64,000 nucleotides of DNA, from contig JAGLTS010000053.1 of NCBI GenBank assembly GCA_023135165.1, forward strand, positions 18,373 through 82,372, read 5' to 3'. Positions 39,414 to 49,866 of the stretch are shown here, piece after piece. Source of the stretch: Phycisphaerales bacterium (GTDB lineage Bacteria; Planctomycetota; Phycisphaerae; Phycisphaerales; JAGLTS01). Position numbers and translations under genes: made by a program. A model generated the notes under the pieces. It did no database searches. It was given only the letters and a program-made list of their open reading frames with translations, and was not told where the DNA came from. Each line of letters opens with the position of its first letter. The stretch's first letter is position 1.

Positions 39414-40283
39414 ATGACCGTGTCGGCTTCGATCGACCTTCCAACGCTTCGCGAGAGCCTGATCCGAGGTGAGCTTCGAGAGGAGTTCGAGCACTCGGTC
39501 CGCCTGAAGCTGGATGATCCGGCAATCCCGCTCGACAAGGCGGACATCAACAAACTCGAACTGCTGATGTATCGCACGTGGTACGAGACGTCGCTCGTGC
39601 TCGGCCCTGCGGACACGACGCAACGTATCGAGCGCGCCCTGCAAGCGCGCTACGTCACGCTCCGTGCGCGATGGCAACGATATTGGCTCGTGCGGCAGAC
39701 CGACGCCACGCAGACAAACCAACCCCCACAACCCCCCCGGCCCCCGCAACTCGTCCGAACCCTCTACGACCTTGTCTCCGATCTCAAGAGCGCGTACCTC
39801 GTGAGCATCTCCGAGGCGCTCGGTGACGACCATGCCATGCAACTCTGGCGGCGATGTGACCAGTTCACACACGACGCTTCGCGGATGTGGCAAAAGCGAG
39901 GCACGGACATCTCCTCGCTCTTCTCTCAAGCCGCTGACCAGGCGAGCGCAGCCGTCGATCACGTCGGCGAGCGATGCACCGCGTGGTCGCCCGTCACGCT
40001 GGAGTTGTACGACCAGCTTGACCGAGTGCGCAGCGCGCTGATGCGGCTGAGCGCATTCACAGACCGGCACCAAGTAGGTGGACTGAATGCTGCCGGTCTC
40101 TTCATCGTCGACAACGAAGCGGTGCTCGACGGCCTGGAGCAGGCGATGATCTGGGAAGGCTCAGCGCAGACCGGCCCGGGTCGGGAGCTGGTCGCGGGCT
40201 ATCGCGGGATGCTGGATGCGGTCATCGACTCCCGCCCTGAGATCGCAGGCAGAGTTGACACGCTGTTTACGCGGGCTGCCTGA
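39414..40283 (+). CDS. Protein of unknown function (~289 aa)
   Basis: Clean ORF with AGGAG upstream; no family recognised; contains a short Pro/Gln-rich linker (QTNQPPQPPRPPQL). Confidence 0.6.
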   Translation: MTVSASIDLPTLRESLIRGELREEFEHSVRLKLDDPAIPLDKADINKLELLMYRTWYETSLVLGPADTTQRIERALQARYVTLRARWQRYWLVRQTDATQTNQPPQPPRPPQLVRTLYDLVSDLKSAYLVSISEALGDDHAMQLWRRCDQFTHDASRMWQKRGTDISSLFSQAADQASAAVDHVGERCTAWSPVTLELYDQLDRVRSALMRLSAFTDRHQVGGLNAAGLFIVDNEAVLDGLEQAMIWEGSAQTGPGRELVAGYRGMLDAVIDSRPEIAGRVDTLFTRAA

Positions 40284-40359
40284 CAGCGCTATCTTGACTT
40301 CGTGCGGAATGCCGTGCGGGCGCGCGTGTCTCTTGGGTTGATTCCTCGGAGACACGCCC

Positions 40360-40482
40360 ATGTCCAAGATGCGATCACATCACGCCCGCCGTCCTATTCA
40401 CACACCGATGCGCCTTCACACAAGCGACTTCTGCGCAGCGTTGGGCTTACTCCTTCCCGTCCTGATCGCGTTGCTCGCATAA
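40360..40482 (+). CDS. Putative 40-aa small membrane protein (below the ORF-track length cutoff)
   Basis: ATG to TAA encodes MSKMRSHHARRPIHTPMRLHTSDFCAALGLLLPVLIALLA with a C-terminal hydrophobic segment; 9-bp inverted repeat GCGTGTCTC/GAGACACGC immediately upstream (40324-40357). Confidence 0.3.
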   Translation: MSKMRSHHARRPIHTPMRLHTSDFCAALGLLLPVLIALLA

Positions 40483-40546
40483 GGCGCGAGTCCGGCGCAC
40501 CTCCGAACCGAAATCAGCGGCCTTGCCCGTTCTGGGCGGGCGACCG

Positions 40547-42295
40547 TCAGTAGGCCAGGGCTGCGCCGTTGTATGTTGTGGGTGCGCTGCCTGTGAGGAT
40601 GCCGGTCTCGATGTCGATGGCGAGAATCACGGCATAGCCTCGATACCTGGAGGCGGATCTCGCATCGACGACCTCCAGCTCGATGCCGAGGTCGCGGACA
40701 CCGAGAACCAGGTCTTCGCCGTACTCATCCTGCAGGACGCGCTCGCGATCGTCGAGCGATGCGAGCACATGCGCCGCGTCGCCGGCCTGCTTGGGGTTCA
40801 TGCCGAAGTCGAGCGCGTTGAAGAGCACCTTGATGGTCTCGTAGTCGATCGCGGAGCCGATGGCGCTTGCCGCCAGCACCGGCCTGCCTTCTGTCAGAAC
40901 GATCAACGGCTCCGTCGCGTTGGGCAGTCGCTTTCCTGGGCCTGTGTCCATGATAAGTTGCTGCTGGAAACACGCTGCGTCAGGGATTGACACGCCATCG
41001 ACGATCAGGCCGGATTCTCCCCAGATCACGGTGTTGATCGAGTGAAGAACAGTTGCGACATTCCCATCGCGATCGACCGCCACAATCGAGCTGGAATGGC
41101 CCGAGCCGTTGCCGACCGCTTCCGGGTCACTTGGATCGGCGTCGGATTGCATGTGCTCCCAGACATTCGCAACGACATCTTCCTTGAGCCAATCCTGTGG
41201 TCGACCGCCTGAGACGAAGGCGCCGAGCGTTGGATGAACTCTGACCGTTCGGAGGATTCTGGTCAGCCAGACGAACGTCTCCGGCGATTCGGTGTAGTGA
41301 CCGCGTGCGGAGAGATCCGCGTGCTCCAGAAGATTCATCGCGCCGGCAAGTGCGAAGGCGTTTGGATTGGTGTAGATGTCGTACTCTCGATAGGCGACGT
41401 GCAGCGGTTCGCTCCAGTTGAGTTCGTAGTCGGCGAGATCTTCCATCGACAGCTTGCCGCCGTCCTTGCGGACCGCCTCCACGAATCTCTCAGCCCACAC
41501 CCCGGTGTACATGTAGCTTGCCCCGTCCTTCGCCACGGCTCTGAGTGTTTGGGCCAGTGCTGGTTGCGTGAACAGATCGCCTTGGGCATGGAAGTCGCCG
41601 CCTTCATTGGTGAAGACCGCCTTCGTCTCAGGGAGCCGGGACAAGATGTCCTTTCGACGATTGATCCACCTCGCCAACCTCGGCGAGATCGGGAATCCCT
41701 CTTCCGCGAAGTAGATGGCGGGCTGGAAGATCTGATCGAATGGGAGCTTCCCGAAGCGCCGGTGCGCGACCTCAACACCCGCCATGAACCCGGGCGCCAT
41801 GACTGTCCGGCCGCGCGGTCCCGGCTCGGCCTTTTGGTCTGGAGTCATGTATGAGGCAAGTGGGATCGATAGCGGATCGTCTTCATCCTGAACAGTGTTG
41901 AAGCCCGCATCCAAGGCATAGACCTTCCCCGTGGCGGCGTCGTAGTACACCATCTCCAGAACGCCCGCGTAGCTGACCGTGGCGCCGGCGTTCATCACGA
42001 TTTGGGTCATGGCGCCGGCCAGCGCAGCGTCAACGGCCGACCCTCCCTGCTTCAAGGCCTCAAGACCGGCCCGCATCGCCAGGGCGGATGAGCTTCCACT
42101 GATGAGGCCGGATGTGCCCGTTGCCAGAGGTTTGTCTTGACCGAAGGCGTTCTCCAGAACCAGGTATTTCTCAATCTCACCCTCGTCCCAACCGGCCGGA
42201 GAAAGATCAACGTCGGCGCGGACATAATGCGGAGAGATCGTTAACAGCAAGAACGATGTCGCAATAAGAGCCGTGCGTGCGTGTGATTTGCTCAT
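40547..42295 (-). CDS. Gamma-glutamyltransferase family protein
   Basis: LISGSSSALAMRAGLEALKQGGSAVDAALAGAMTQ; catalytic-region-like GSGHSSSIVAVDRDGNVATVLHSINTVIWGES; ATEPLIVLTEGRPVLAASAIGSA. ATG at 42295. Confidence 0.85.
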   Translation of the reverse strand: MSKSHARTALIATSFLLLTISPHYVRADVDLSPAGWDEGEIEKYLVLENAFGQDKPLATGTSGLISGSSSALAMRAGLEALKQGGSAVDAALAGAMTQIVMNAGATVSYAGVLEMVYYDAATGKVYALDAGFNTVQDEDDPLSIPLASYMTPDQKAEPGPRGRTVMAPGFMAGVEVAHRRFGKLPFDQIFQPAIYFAEEGFPISPRLARWINRRKDILSRLPETKAVFTNEGGDFHAQGDLFTQPALAQTLRAVAKDGASYMYTGVWAERFVEAVRKDGGKLSMEDLADYELNWSEPLHVAYREYDIYTNPNAFALAGAMNLLEHADLSARGHYTESPETFVWLTRILRTVRVHPTLGAFVSGGRPQDWLKEDVVANVWEHMQSDADPSDPEAVGNGSGHSSSIVAVDRDGNVATVLHSINTVIWGESGLIVDGVSIPDAACFQQQLIMDTGPGKRLPNATEPLIVLTEGRPVLAASAIGSAIDYETIKVLFNALDFGMNPKQAGDAAHVLASLDDRERVLQDEYGEDLVLGVRDLGIELEVVDARSASRYRGYAVILAIDIETGILTGSAPTTYNGAALAY

Positions 42296-42548
42296 CAGTG
42301 GGGTCCTCTTCTCGACTCTCCGTCGGTATCCATGATGCGAGTGCTCCCATCGGCGAGTCCATCTGCCATACAGGGAAACGCTGCACAGGTTGCGGGATTT
42401 GCGAACGGTACGGATTGTCCGCCTGTTCACGTCGAATGACGGGTGGATATGATGGAGGGGCGGGCACGGCGAAACGGCCGGCTGCCGATGCCCAACGATA
42501 CCGGTGGGAGTAGGGCAGGTCTCTCGAACAGACGAGGAGGATGGCCCG

Positions 42549-43907
42549 ATGCAACACAGGATGAACAGGCCGGTGCGGCTCCTGAGCGTACTGCTTGCGC
42601 TGCTGATCTCAGCGCCGGGCGTCTCGGGGGCAGCGGTCGATGGCGACGATCAGATCGGCCCAACAAACGAACTTGTCCGCACAATGGTCATTCCACTGGA
42701 TGACGGCCAACTCGACGTGGGCCTGCTCGTCGGTGAAATCGCGGATCAAGTCGGCTTGGACGGTGACGCGATCAGCGACCACATCACTTGGCGCATCAAC
42801 CTGAACGGGCGCGTCGGCCGGGCGCAGCTCGCTCTGCTTGAGAGCGCCACGCACGACATCATGACGACACAGATCCAGCCCGATCGCCTCATCATCACGT
42901 TCGACCGTGCGAAGCTCCGTCGGCGAAGTCGCAACGTCAGGAAGTACATACGCGAACTCATCACCGCTCGATTCCCCGAAGCCGCAGCAGCCTACGCTGA
43001 GCAGTACGGGACCGTTGTGCATCTCACAGGTGACGCCCGCGCGCCGGTGAGCAAAGACAGCGTCTCACCCGACATGATCGTCCTCGTACATGGCATGGAC
43101 GACCCGGGCAAGGTCTGGCGTTCGCTGATACCGCCGCTCGTCAAAGAGGGTTTCGCCGTCTGTGAGTTTGGCTATCCCGACGATCAGCCGATCGCCGACT
43201 CGACCGCGCTCTTCATCTCGCAGCTCACTGAAATGCGATCGCTGGGCGTCAGCAGTATCACGCTCGTCGCACACAGCATGGGCGCGCTTGTGTGTCGTGA
43301 GGCGCTCACGAATCAGGCCTACTACGACGGCAAGACAGCGGGCTTGGACACACTCCCCAGCGTGAACCGGCTCATCATGGTCGCGCCGCCCAACCAAGGC
43401 TCGCAACTCGCGCGATTCCGCTTCGCCGCTGAAATCCGTGACCAGATGGTACATGGCCTCAGCGGTGACGGCGTCCTCTTCGGTTCGATCTTCGACGGCG
43501 CGGGTGAAGCCAAGTTCGATCTGCTTCCCCACAGCGACTTCCTCACCACGCTCAACGCACGCTCCATGCCGACGGATCTCCCCATCACGATCATCGCCGG
43601 TGATGTCAGCCCCGTCACGGTCGGTCGAATCGAGCCGCTCATCCACGTTTTGCGGGAGGCGGCCCCGGATGATCTCGCCGAGTCCATCAGTGAGCTAGAC
43701 CGCGCATTGCGAGGTCTCGCCCAGGAGTTCGGCGACGGCGTCGTCACGCTCGAATCCACCAGGCTCGACGGCGTGGACGACTACGTCATCGTGCCCGGCA
43801 ACCACATCACGATGATCCGCAACGTGCGCAGCGGCAATGAGCGCATCCCGCCTGCCGTGCCGATCATCCTCGACAGGCTGCGCCGGGACCGCGCAACGGA
43901 CCGCTGA
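42549..43907 (+). CDS. Secreted alpha/beta-fold lipase-like hydrolase
   Basis: Signal peptide; DMIVLVHGMDDPGKVWRSLIPPLVKEGFAVCEFGYPDD; nucleophile elbow TLVAHSMGALVCREAL; MVAPPNQGSQLA; C-terminal VPGNHITMIRN. Confidence 0.85.
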   Translation: MQHRMNRPVRLLSVLLALLISAPGVSGAAVDGDDQIGPTNELVRTMVIPLDDGQLDVGLLVGEIADQVGLDGDAISDHITWRINLNGRVGRAQLALLESATHDIMTTQIQPDRLIITFDRAKLRRRSRNVRKYIRELITARFPEAAAAYAEQYGTVVHLTGDARAPVSKDSVSPDMIVLVHGMDDPGKVWRSLIPPLVKEGFAVCEFGYPDDQPIADSTALFISQLTEMRSLGVSSITLVAHSMGALVCREALTNQAYYDGKTAGLDTLPSVNRLIMVAPPNQGSQLARFRFAAEIRDQMVHGLSGDGVLFGSIFDGAGEAKFDLLPHSDFLTTLNARSMPTDLPITIIAGDVSPVTVGRIEPLIHVLREAAPDDLAESISELDRALRGLAQEFGDGVVTLESTRLDGVDDYVIVPGNHITMIRNVRSGNERIPPAVPIILDRLRRDRATDR

Positions 43908-43908
43908 A

Positions 43909-44403
43909 TCACGGATCGGCCGGCTCGACCACGTCATCCCACCATGCTGATTCCTCAGGCTGGACGCGGCGCTCCATGAAGCAGTGGGGGCCGATCCGCT
44001 TCACCTCGAACACATCGCCGCGTCGCTCGAAGCCGAGTTGCTCGTAGAACTTGGCGGCAGGTATGCGCGCCGTGCACCAGATGAGGCGTCCGCCGCGCGC
44101 AGCGACGTACCCGATGCTCGCGCGGGCCAGCGCTCGACCGATGCCGCGCCCTCGCATCGGCTCGATCGTCGCCATCGCCCGCATCCGCCATGCTGTGTCG
44201 TTATCTGAGTTCGGCGGCGGGGTTCGGGACACGGTGACGATCCCAACCAGTTCGCCGGTCGGCGCACGCGCGCCCAGGTGCAGCGAGTCCGGATCGTCAT
44301 CGCCGACATACACGAGTTCCTCAGCGCGCTGGTGCGGACGCAACAGGCGCTGCCGAAGCGGGCGCGTTGCTGCTGCCGGGATGATCTCGATGCTGATGTC
44401 CAT
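43909..44403 (-). CDS. GNAT family N-acetyltransferase
   Basis: MRAMATIEPMRGRGIGRALARASIGYVAARGGRLIWCTARIPAAKFYEQLGFERRGDVFEV. Confidence 0.9.
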   Translation of the reverse strand: MDISIEIIPAAATRPLRQRLLRPHQRAEELVYVGDDDPDSLHLGARAPTGELVGIVTVSRTPPPNSDNDTAWRMRAMATIEPMRGRGIGRALARASIGYVAARGGRLIWCTARIPAAKFYEQLGFERRGDVFEVKRIGPHCFMERRVQPEESAWWDDVVEPADP

Positions 44404-44527
44404 CAGGCCCGTATCAAGCATAGCACACGGGTTCGCGGTGCCTCTCTTTCCGCTTCGTGTTGCGCTTCGGAATGAATCCGCCCTGCCTTGAATGGACGGC
44501 CGGCCGCCGATCCGTTATCAGGGCGTC

Positions 44528-45811
44528 ATGTATTTCCTTCTTGCTGAGACCGCTGAGACACAGATCCCCATTCCGCAGACGTTCTGGGAGAGTGTCTTTC
44601 CGATTGAGCATCCGGTCGGCATCCTCGCTGTGCTACTCGCGGTGCTTGCGATTCTGTTCTGGTTCGGCGACCTGACGATCGGCAAGCGCATCTTCGGCAT
44701 CATTCCGAAGCTCGTCTTCTGCTACTTCATCCCGACGCTGCTCACCACCGTCGGCATACTCCCGGATGAGTCGCCGCTGTATGTGTGGATCAAGACGTTC
44801 ATGCTGCCTGCCAGCTTGCTGCTCTTGATCCTCGCCTTGGACGTGCCGGGTATTCTGCGCCTCGGCCCCAAGGCGGTCATCATGCTGCTCGCCGGGACGT
44901 TCGGCGTGGTGATCGGTGGGCCGATTGCGCTGCTCATCTGCAAAGGGTTCGTGCCCGAGGACACATGGATGGGCATGGCGGCGCTGTGCGGAAGCTGGAT
45001 CGGCGGCGGCGCGAATATGGTCGCACTCAAGGAGATCGCACAGACGCCCGACGAGATGTTCTCGATGATGATCATCGTCGATGTCTTCGTCGCGAGCATC
45101 TGGATGGGCGTGCTGCTGTACTCATCGGGGCAACAGGAGCGCATCGACAAATGGACCGGAGCCGACGCGACGGCGATCCATGACTTGCAGCGGCGTATGG
45201 CGGACTTCGAGGCTCGCACATCGCGCATTCCGACGCTGACCGATCTGATGCTCATCGTCGCGCTCGGGTTCGTCGGAAGCTGGCTCTGCTACGTCGCAGG
45301 CAATTGGCTCGCTGAGCATGTCGCGTACACGAAGATGGTGGACGGCGTGGAGAAGACCCATCCGTACCTCTCACCGATGACGTGGAAGTTCATCCTCATC
45401 ACGACGATCGGCGTGGCGCTGTCGTTCACGCGCGCAAGAAGGCTCGAAGGCGCGGGCGCATCGAAGATCGGGTCGGTCATGCTTTACCTGCTCGTCGCGT
45501 CGATCGGGGCGGAGGCGAGCTTCACGAAGATCCTCGAAGCGCCGGGACTCGTCGCCATGGGTTTCATCTGGATGGCGATCCACATCACGATCCTGCTCAC
45601 CGTCGGCAGGCTCATCCGGGCGCCGATCTTCTTTGTCGCGGTGGGTTCGCAGGCCAACATCGGCGGGGCGGCGAGTGCTCCGATCGTCGCTTCCGCCTTC
45701 CATCCCACGCTCGCGCCGGTCGGCGTCCTGCTCGCCGTCGCGGGTTACGTCCTCGGCACGTACGCGGGCCTGCTCTGCATGTGGCTGCTCAAGATCGTCG
45801 CCGGGGCATAG
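44528..45811 (+). CDS. DUF819 family membrane protein
   Basis: Multi-TM; FPIEHPVGILAVLLAVLAILFWFGD; ALCGSWIGGGANMVALKEIAQTPDEMFSMMIIVDVFVASIWMGVLLY; SQANIGGAASAPIVASAFHPTLAPVGVLLAVAGYVLGTYAGL. Confidence 0.85.
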   Translation: MYFLLAETAETQIPIPQTFWESVFPIEHPVGILAVLLAVLAILFWFGDLTIGKRIFGIIPKLVFCYFIPTLLTTVGILPDESPLYVWIKTFMLPASLLLLILALDVPGILRLGPKAVIMLLAGTFGVVIGGPIALLICKGFVPEDTWMGMAALCGSWIGGGANMVALKEIAQTPDEMFSMMIIVDVFVASIWMGVLLYSSGQQERIDKWTGADATAIHDLQRRMADFEARTSRIPTLTDLMLIVALGFVGSWLCYVAGNWLAEHVAYTKMVDGVEKTHPYLSPMTWKFILITTIGVALSFTRARRLEGAGASKIGSVMLYLLVASIGAEASFTKILEAPGLVAMGFIWMAIHITILLTVGRLIRAPIFFVAVGSQANIGGAASAPIVASAFHPTLAPVGVLLAVAGYVLGTYAGLLCMWLLKIVAGA

Positions 45812-45852
45812 CGGATGGCTGCGGCGCCTGATTACAGGACGAACCCGGCACG

Positions 45853-46599
45853 CTACGTAGCCAGCGTGAAGCGCCAGGCGCAGTACCAGTCATCCGGATG
45901 ATCATCCGGCGGGCAGCCGATGCACTCGGTCGTGATCCGCGGGTCAATCGCCTCAGCGAACGTCGGATACTCGACGATCCCCGCTGACTTGCAAGGATAG
46001 TCTTCCAGACCTTTTCGCTTTCGTGCGGACTGCACGCGACAGTCGTTCATCTGAAAGACGAAGCTGGTGGGCGTCTCGTCCGTGATCGACTGCTCGTTGA
46101 CGAAGGCGTAGAGGCGAAACCGCAGCGCCCGTTTGAGCCCGTCCAGGCCCGGCTGATCGCCAAGCCCGAGGAACTGCTTGATGCTGTGCGCCTCAAACGG
46201 TGAAAAATGGGCCCAGCACGAATCGTTGCAGCGCTTGGCGTCGAACATGTTGCGGGAAAACTCGACCGTCTGGAACCACACGCCGTCGTTCACCAGCCAG
46301 TTCGCAGCGACGGCGCGCGTCAGTTCAACGAGCGTGTCTTCAGGCAAGTCCAGCAGCGGCTTGGGGATACCATCCTCCAGCTCGAACCCGAGCGTCTTGG
46401 ACAACCGTTTCATCTGGATGTCCAGGCTGCGGGCATGAGCGGTCTGGAGGATCGACCTCGCCTTATCTTGGCCGAGCTGGTGCGCAACCTCGGCGTACCA
46501 CATCGCGTGGTGCATGGCCAGGCGGTGAAACAGATCAAGCAGAAACCGCACCGCGTCGGCGCGAGTGAGATCGTCGGGCGTTTGAGCATTGCTGGGCAT
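45853..46599 (-). CDS. DUF6125-like protein with conserved-looking Cys motifs
   Basis: [91 protein letters not shown]. Confidence 0.6.
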   Translation of the reverse strand: MPSNAQTPDDLTRADAVRFLLDLFHRLAMHHAMWYAEVAHQLGQDKARSILQTAHARSLDIQMKRLSKTLGFELEDGIPKPLLDLPEDTLVELTRAVAANWLVNDGVWFQTVEFSRNMFDAKRCNDSCWAHFSPFEAHSIKQFLGLGDQPGLDGLKRALRFRLYAFVNEQSITDETPTSFVFQMNDCRVQSARKRKGLEDYPCKSAGIVEYPTFAEAIDPRITTECIGCPPDDHPDDWYCAWRFTLAT

Positions 46600-46685
46600 G
46601 GCGGCGAATCCGGTTGCGCGTATTGATCCATCGACGGCTGAGCATCGTTGCCGTCAGGATACCGCACGAGCGAGCGACGAGCGCA

Positions 46686-47726
46686 TCATCGCGGCAAGAC
46701 GAACTTGAGCGCGCGTCGAAGCTCGGCTGTGCGCTGCCGTGGAAACGTGTGGCCGACGCCGGGATAGACGCGCAGCTTCACATCGTAGCCCGCCTCGTCG
46801 AAATCTCGAAACGTCTGCCTGCACTGATCCGCAAGCGCATCGCGCGCACCGACCATGAAGTAAAACCGAGGGAGATCGTCATCCGTGACCTTCTTCGGCT
46901 TGTCCAGTCTCCGGATATACGGCCCGGCCATGGGCACCACGCCGACGAACTGCTCGGGGTGTTGAACACCAAGGCTATAGGCGATGTACCCGCCTTGCGA
47001 GAAGCCCGTCAGGATGACCCGATCCCGGTCGATCGAGTAGTCCTCGCTCATGCGCCGGAGCGTGATCCGCACAAAGAGGTTCGCCTCTTCGACTCTACCC
47101 CAGTTGTAGCCCGCACCCGCGACGCGCCGGACCGCCTGCGGCGCGACGAGGATCGCCCCGACTTCTCCCGCCGCCTCTCGCCAATACGTTGGATACCCAG
47201 CCGCCGTGCCGCCGTAGCCGTGCAGCGCGATGATGAGCGGTGCGGGTTTCTCCGGGTCGTACTTTTCGGGAAGAAAAACGAGCAGGTCGTGCTCTGTGAA
47301 CTTCTCCTCAAGTTCAGCGAGGTCGGTCTCGCGGTTCTTCTTGATGACCGCAAGCGCTTCGGCGTATTCCAGTCGATCACGGATCGCATCGAGGTCGGTA
47401 TCCTGCTCTACGAGCGCCGCATGGGTGAACCCGCTCGCCGCAGCTTTCCTCAGCCAATCGGTCGCAGGATCGACTCCGCCGTTCAGCGCATACACGCACG
47501 CGAGGTTGTACTGGATCGTCGCATCATTTGGCCGAAGCGAGTCAGCCTCGATCCCGAGTTCGATGGCGTGCGGCCAGTCCTGCTCGGCGTACGCCTCCCC
47601 GAATGCGTCGAGCACCGACCGCACATCCCTTGTTTCAGTCGGCTGCGCAACTGCGTGCTCGGTTGTCACGATCGATGCAAGCACGCATGCGAGCACCATG
47701 AGAAGGCTGATCGTTCGTCGCGCCAT
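46686..47726 (-). CDS. Secreted TPR-like plus alpha/beta hydrolase (esterase/phospholipase-like)
   Basis: Signal [121 protein letters not shown] at 47726. Confidence 0.85.
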   Translation of the reverse strand: MARRTISLLMVLACVLASIVTTEHAVAQPTETRDVRSVLDAFGEAYAEQDWPHAIELGIEADSLRPNDATIQYNLACVYALNGGVDPATDWLRKAAASGFTHAALVEQDTDLDAIRDRLEYAEALAVIKKNRETDLAELEEKFTEHDLLVFLPEKYDPEKPAPLIIALHGYGGTAAGYPTYWREAAGEVGAILVAPQAVRRVAGAGYNWGRVEEANLFVRITLRRMSEDYSIDRDRVILTGFSQGGYIAYSLGVQHPEQFVGVVPMAGPYIRRLDKPKKVTDDDLPRFYFMVGARDALADQCRQTFRDFDEAGYDVKLRVYPGVGHTFPRQRTAELRRALKFVLPR

Positions 47727-47864
47727 GAGTTGCTCCTTCCAGGTCGTCCATCCCCTGTCACCGTAGCAATACCACCGATCCGAGCCGACGTTGCGGCAGG
47801 GCTGCAGCCATGCCGCGATGTGCGTACGATGAGCGAGGCACGAAGATCCGACGAGGTGCAACCG

Positions 47865-48818
47865 ATGAACGCAACAATTGACCGCCGAGCCATGCTCAAG
47901 TGCGCTGCAGCCGCGGCAGCCGGGCTCACACTCCCTCAGCTCAGGACATTCGCCATGCTGCGCGATGACCGCACGCCACTCTTTCGCATCTCCCTCGCCC
48001 AATGGTCACTGCATCGCACGCTCTACGCGGGCAAGCTCGACAACCTCGACTTCGCGCAAACGGCAAGCGATACGTTTGGTATCAGCGCGATTGAATACGT
48101 CAACCAGTTCTTCAAGGACAAGGCGGAGGACAAGACATACATCGCAGAGATGAACAAGCGAGCCAGGGGTGCGGGTGTGAAAAGCCTGCTCATCATGGTG
48201 GATGGTGAAGGAAGGCTCGGCGATCCGGATGATGCCAAGCGCACCGAAGCGGTTGAGAACCACTACAAGTGGGTCGAGGCTGCCAAGACGCTCGGCTGCC
48301 ATTCGATCCGCGTCAACGCAGGTAGCGCGGGAACATACGACGAGCAGCTTGCACTCGCTGCGGATGGTCTTTCGCGTTTGACGGAGTTCGGCGCTGAGCG
48401 GAACATGAACGTGATCGTCGAGAACCACGGCGGGCTGTCATCCAACGGCGCGTGGCTCGCAGCGGTCATCAAGAAGGTCGATCATCCGCGATGTGGGACG
48501 CTGCCGGACTTCGGCAACTTCCATCTCGGGGACGGCAAGTGGTACGACCGGTACGAGGGCGTCAAGGAAATGATGCCCTTCGCCAAGGCGGTCAGCGCCA
48601 AGTCGCACGACTTCGATGAAGAGGGCAACGAGACGCGCACGGATTACATGCGGATGATGCGGATCGTGTTCGATGCGGGGTATCGCGGATACGTGGGCAT
48701 CGAGTACGAAGGCGGCGACTTGCCCGAGGCGACAGGCATCCGTATGACCAAGGCGCTCCTGGAGCGCGTGCGCACCGCGTTGTACGACGAAGACGCCACG
48801 CGCCCGGCGGGGTCGTGA
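47865..48818 (+). CDS. Sugar phosphate isomerase/epimerase (TIM barrel) with Tat-like signal
   Basis: [102 protein letters not shown]. Confidence 0.85.
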   Translation: MNATIDRRAMLKCAAAAAAGLTLPQLRTFAMLRDDRTPLFRISLAQWSLHRTLYAGKLDNLDFAQTASDTFGISAIEYVNQFFKDKAEDKTYIAEMNKRARGAGVKSLLIMVDGEGRLGDPDDAKRTEAVENHYKWVEAAKTLGCHSIRVNAGSAGTYDEQLALAADGLSRLTEFGAERNMNVIVENHGGLSSNGAWLAAVIKKVDHPRCGTLPDFGNFHLGDGKWYDRYEGVKEMMPFAKAVSAKSHDFDEEGNETRTDYMRMMRIVFDAGYRGYVGIEYEGGDLPEATGIRMTKALLERVRTALYDEDATRPAGS

Positions 48819-48857
48819 GAAGGTCAGCGGTTCAATGCTCCTGAACGTCGGGGCGGA

Positions 48858-49373
48858 TCAGGCGCGTCGCCTGCCGCGCACGGCCAATGCAGCGGCGCCG
48901 AGCAGGGCGAGCGTGCCGGGTGCGGGGATGGGGCCGGTGAAGTTCGAGATCTCAGCGACTCCCGCGCCGTTCATGCTGTCCACCGAAACGACGAACCAGC
49001 CGATCTTGTCGCCTGCGAGGACTTCTTCACTGACGCTGCCAAACGTGCCGGGTATGTCGCTGAGGTTGTACATCGTGTCACCGATGTAGTACCCGACCCA
49101 GTCCCATCCGGGATCGTCGATGGAGGAGTAGGCCCAGTCGAAGGAGAACGTCCCATCGGCGGCTGCTGCGATCGTAAAGCTCGCAACGTCCGTATAACCC
49201 GAGCCGTTGTCGCCTCCGGTGATCTCGATGCTCGCCGGAGCGCCGCTTGTGTCAACGGAACCCTCCCAGATCACCTCGAAGGTCCAGTTCTCCGGCGCAT
49301 ACACACCGCTGAAGTCCGCGTACGCAGCCCCGGCGAGGGACAGCGCGACAGCCGCTGCAAGTGTTCTTCCCAT
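48858..49373 (-). CDS. PEP-CTERM sorting-signal protein
   Basis: Signal MGRTLAAAVALSLAGAAYADFSG; C-terminus GPIPAPGTLALLGAAALAVRGRRRA. ATG at 49373. Confidence 0.8.
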   Translation of the reverse strand: MGRTLAAAVALSLAGAAYADFSGVYAPENWTFEVIWEGSVDTSGAPASIEITGGDNGSGYTDVASFTIAAAADGTFSFDWAYSSIDDPGWDWVGYYIGDTMYNLSDIPGTFGSVSEEVLAGDKIGWFVVSVDSMNGAGVAEISNFTGPIPAPGTLALLGAAALAVRGRRRA

Positions 49374-49518
49374 CAGGTATTCCCTTCCTTGCGATGCCAC
49401 ACGACAACATCGACATCGCAACCCGAGTCTACCGCGGAACGCGCAAAGGGCAAGTGGGAACTGGACACTCCGCTCCGATTCCGCGTCCCGCCCGCTGTGT
49501 CGCGTAGACTGGCCTGAT

Positions 49519-49866
49519 ATGGAGCGGAATGTGCACGCGGATGATGGAGCCGACCACGCTGAGTTCGTGAGCGAACCGATCCGACCCGAACCTGGGACGT
49601 TCGACACGACAGCGATGTCGCGCGCTGAGCCTGGGCTGCCTGGGCGGTTCACGTGGCGTGAGGCGCCCTACGAGGTCGCACAGGTGCTCGCCACCTGGAA
49701 GACGAGCAGCCTGAACATGGGCGAACTCTACCTGCGCAGGCACTGGTTCAAGATCGAGACGACGACCGGTGAGGTGATGACGCTGTACTGCGAACGGCAG
49801 GCGAGAAGCACCGCGGCGCGCAAGGCGCGCTGGTGGCTCTACTGCATCGACCGGGGCGATGAATGA
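49519..49866 (+). CDS. DUF6504-like small protein
   Basis: GRFTWREAPYEVAQVLATWKTSSLNMGELYLRRHWFKIETTTGEVMTLYCERQARSTAARKARWWLYCID. Confidence 0.65.
   Translation: MERNVHADDGADHAEFVSEPIRPEPGTFDTTAMSRAEPGLPGRFTWREAPYEVAQVLATWKTSSLNMGELYLRRHWFKIETTTGEVMTLYCERQARSTAARKARWWLYCIDRGDE

Noticed and set aside
46614-47864. N-terminal ~417 aa of the 46614-48818 ORF
   Set aside because: Antisense to the hydrolase gene 46686-47726; the isomerase has its own Tat-like signal and start at 47865.
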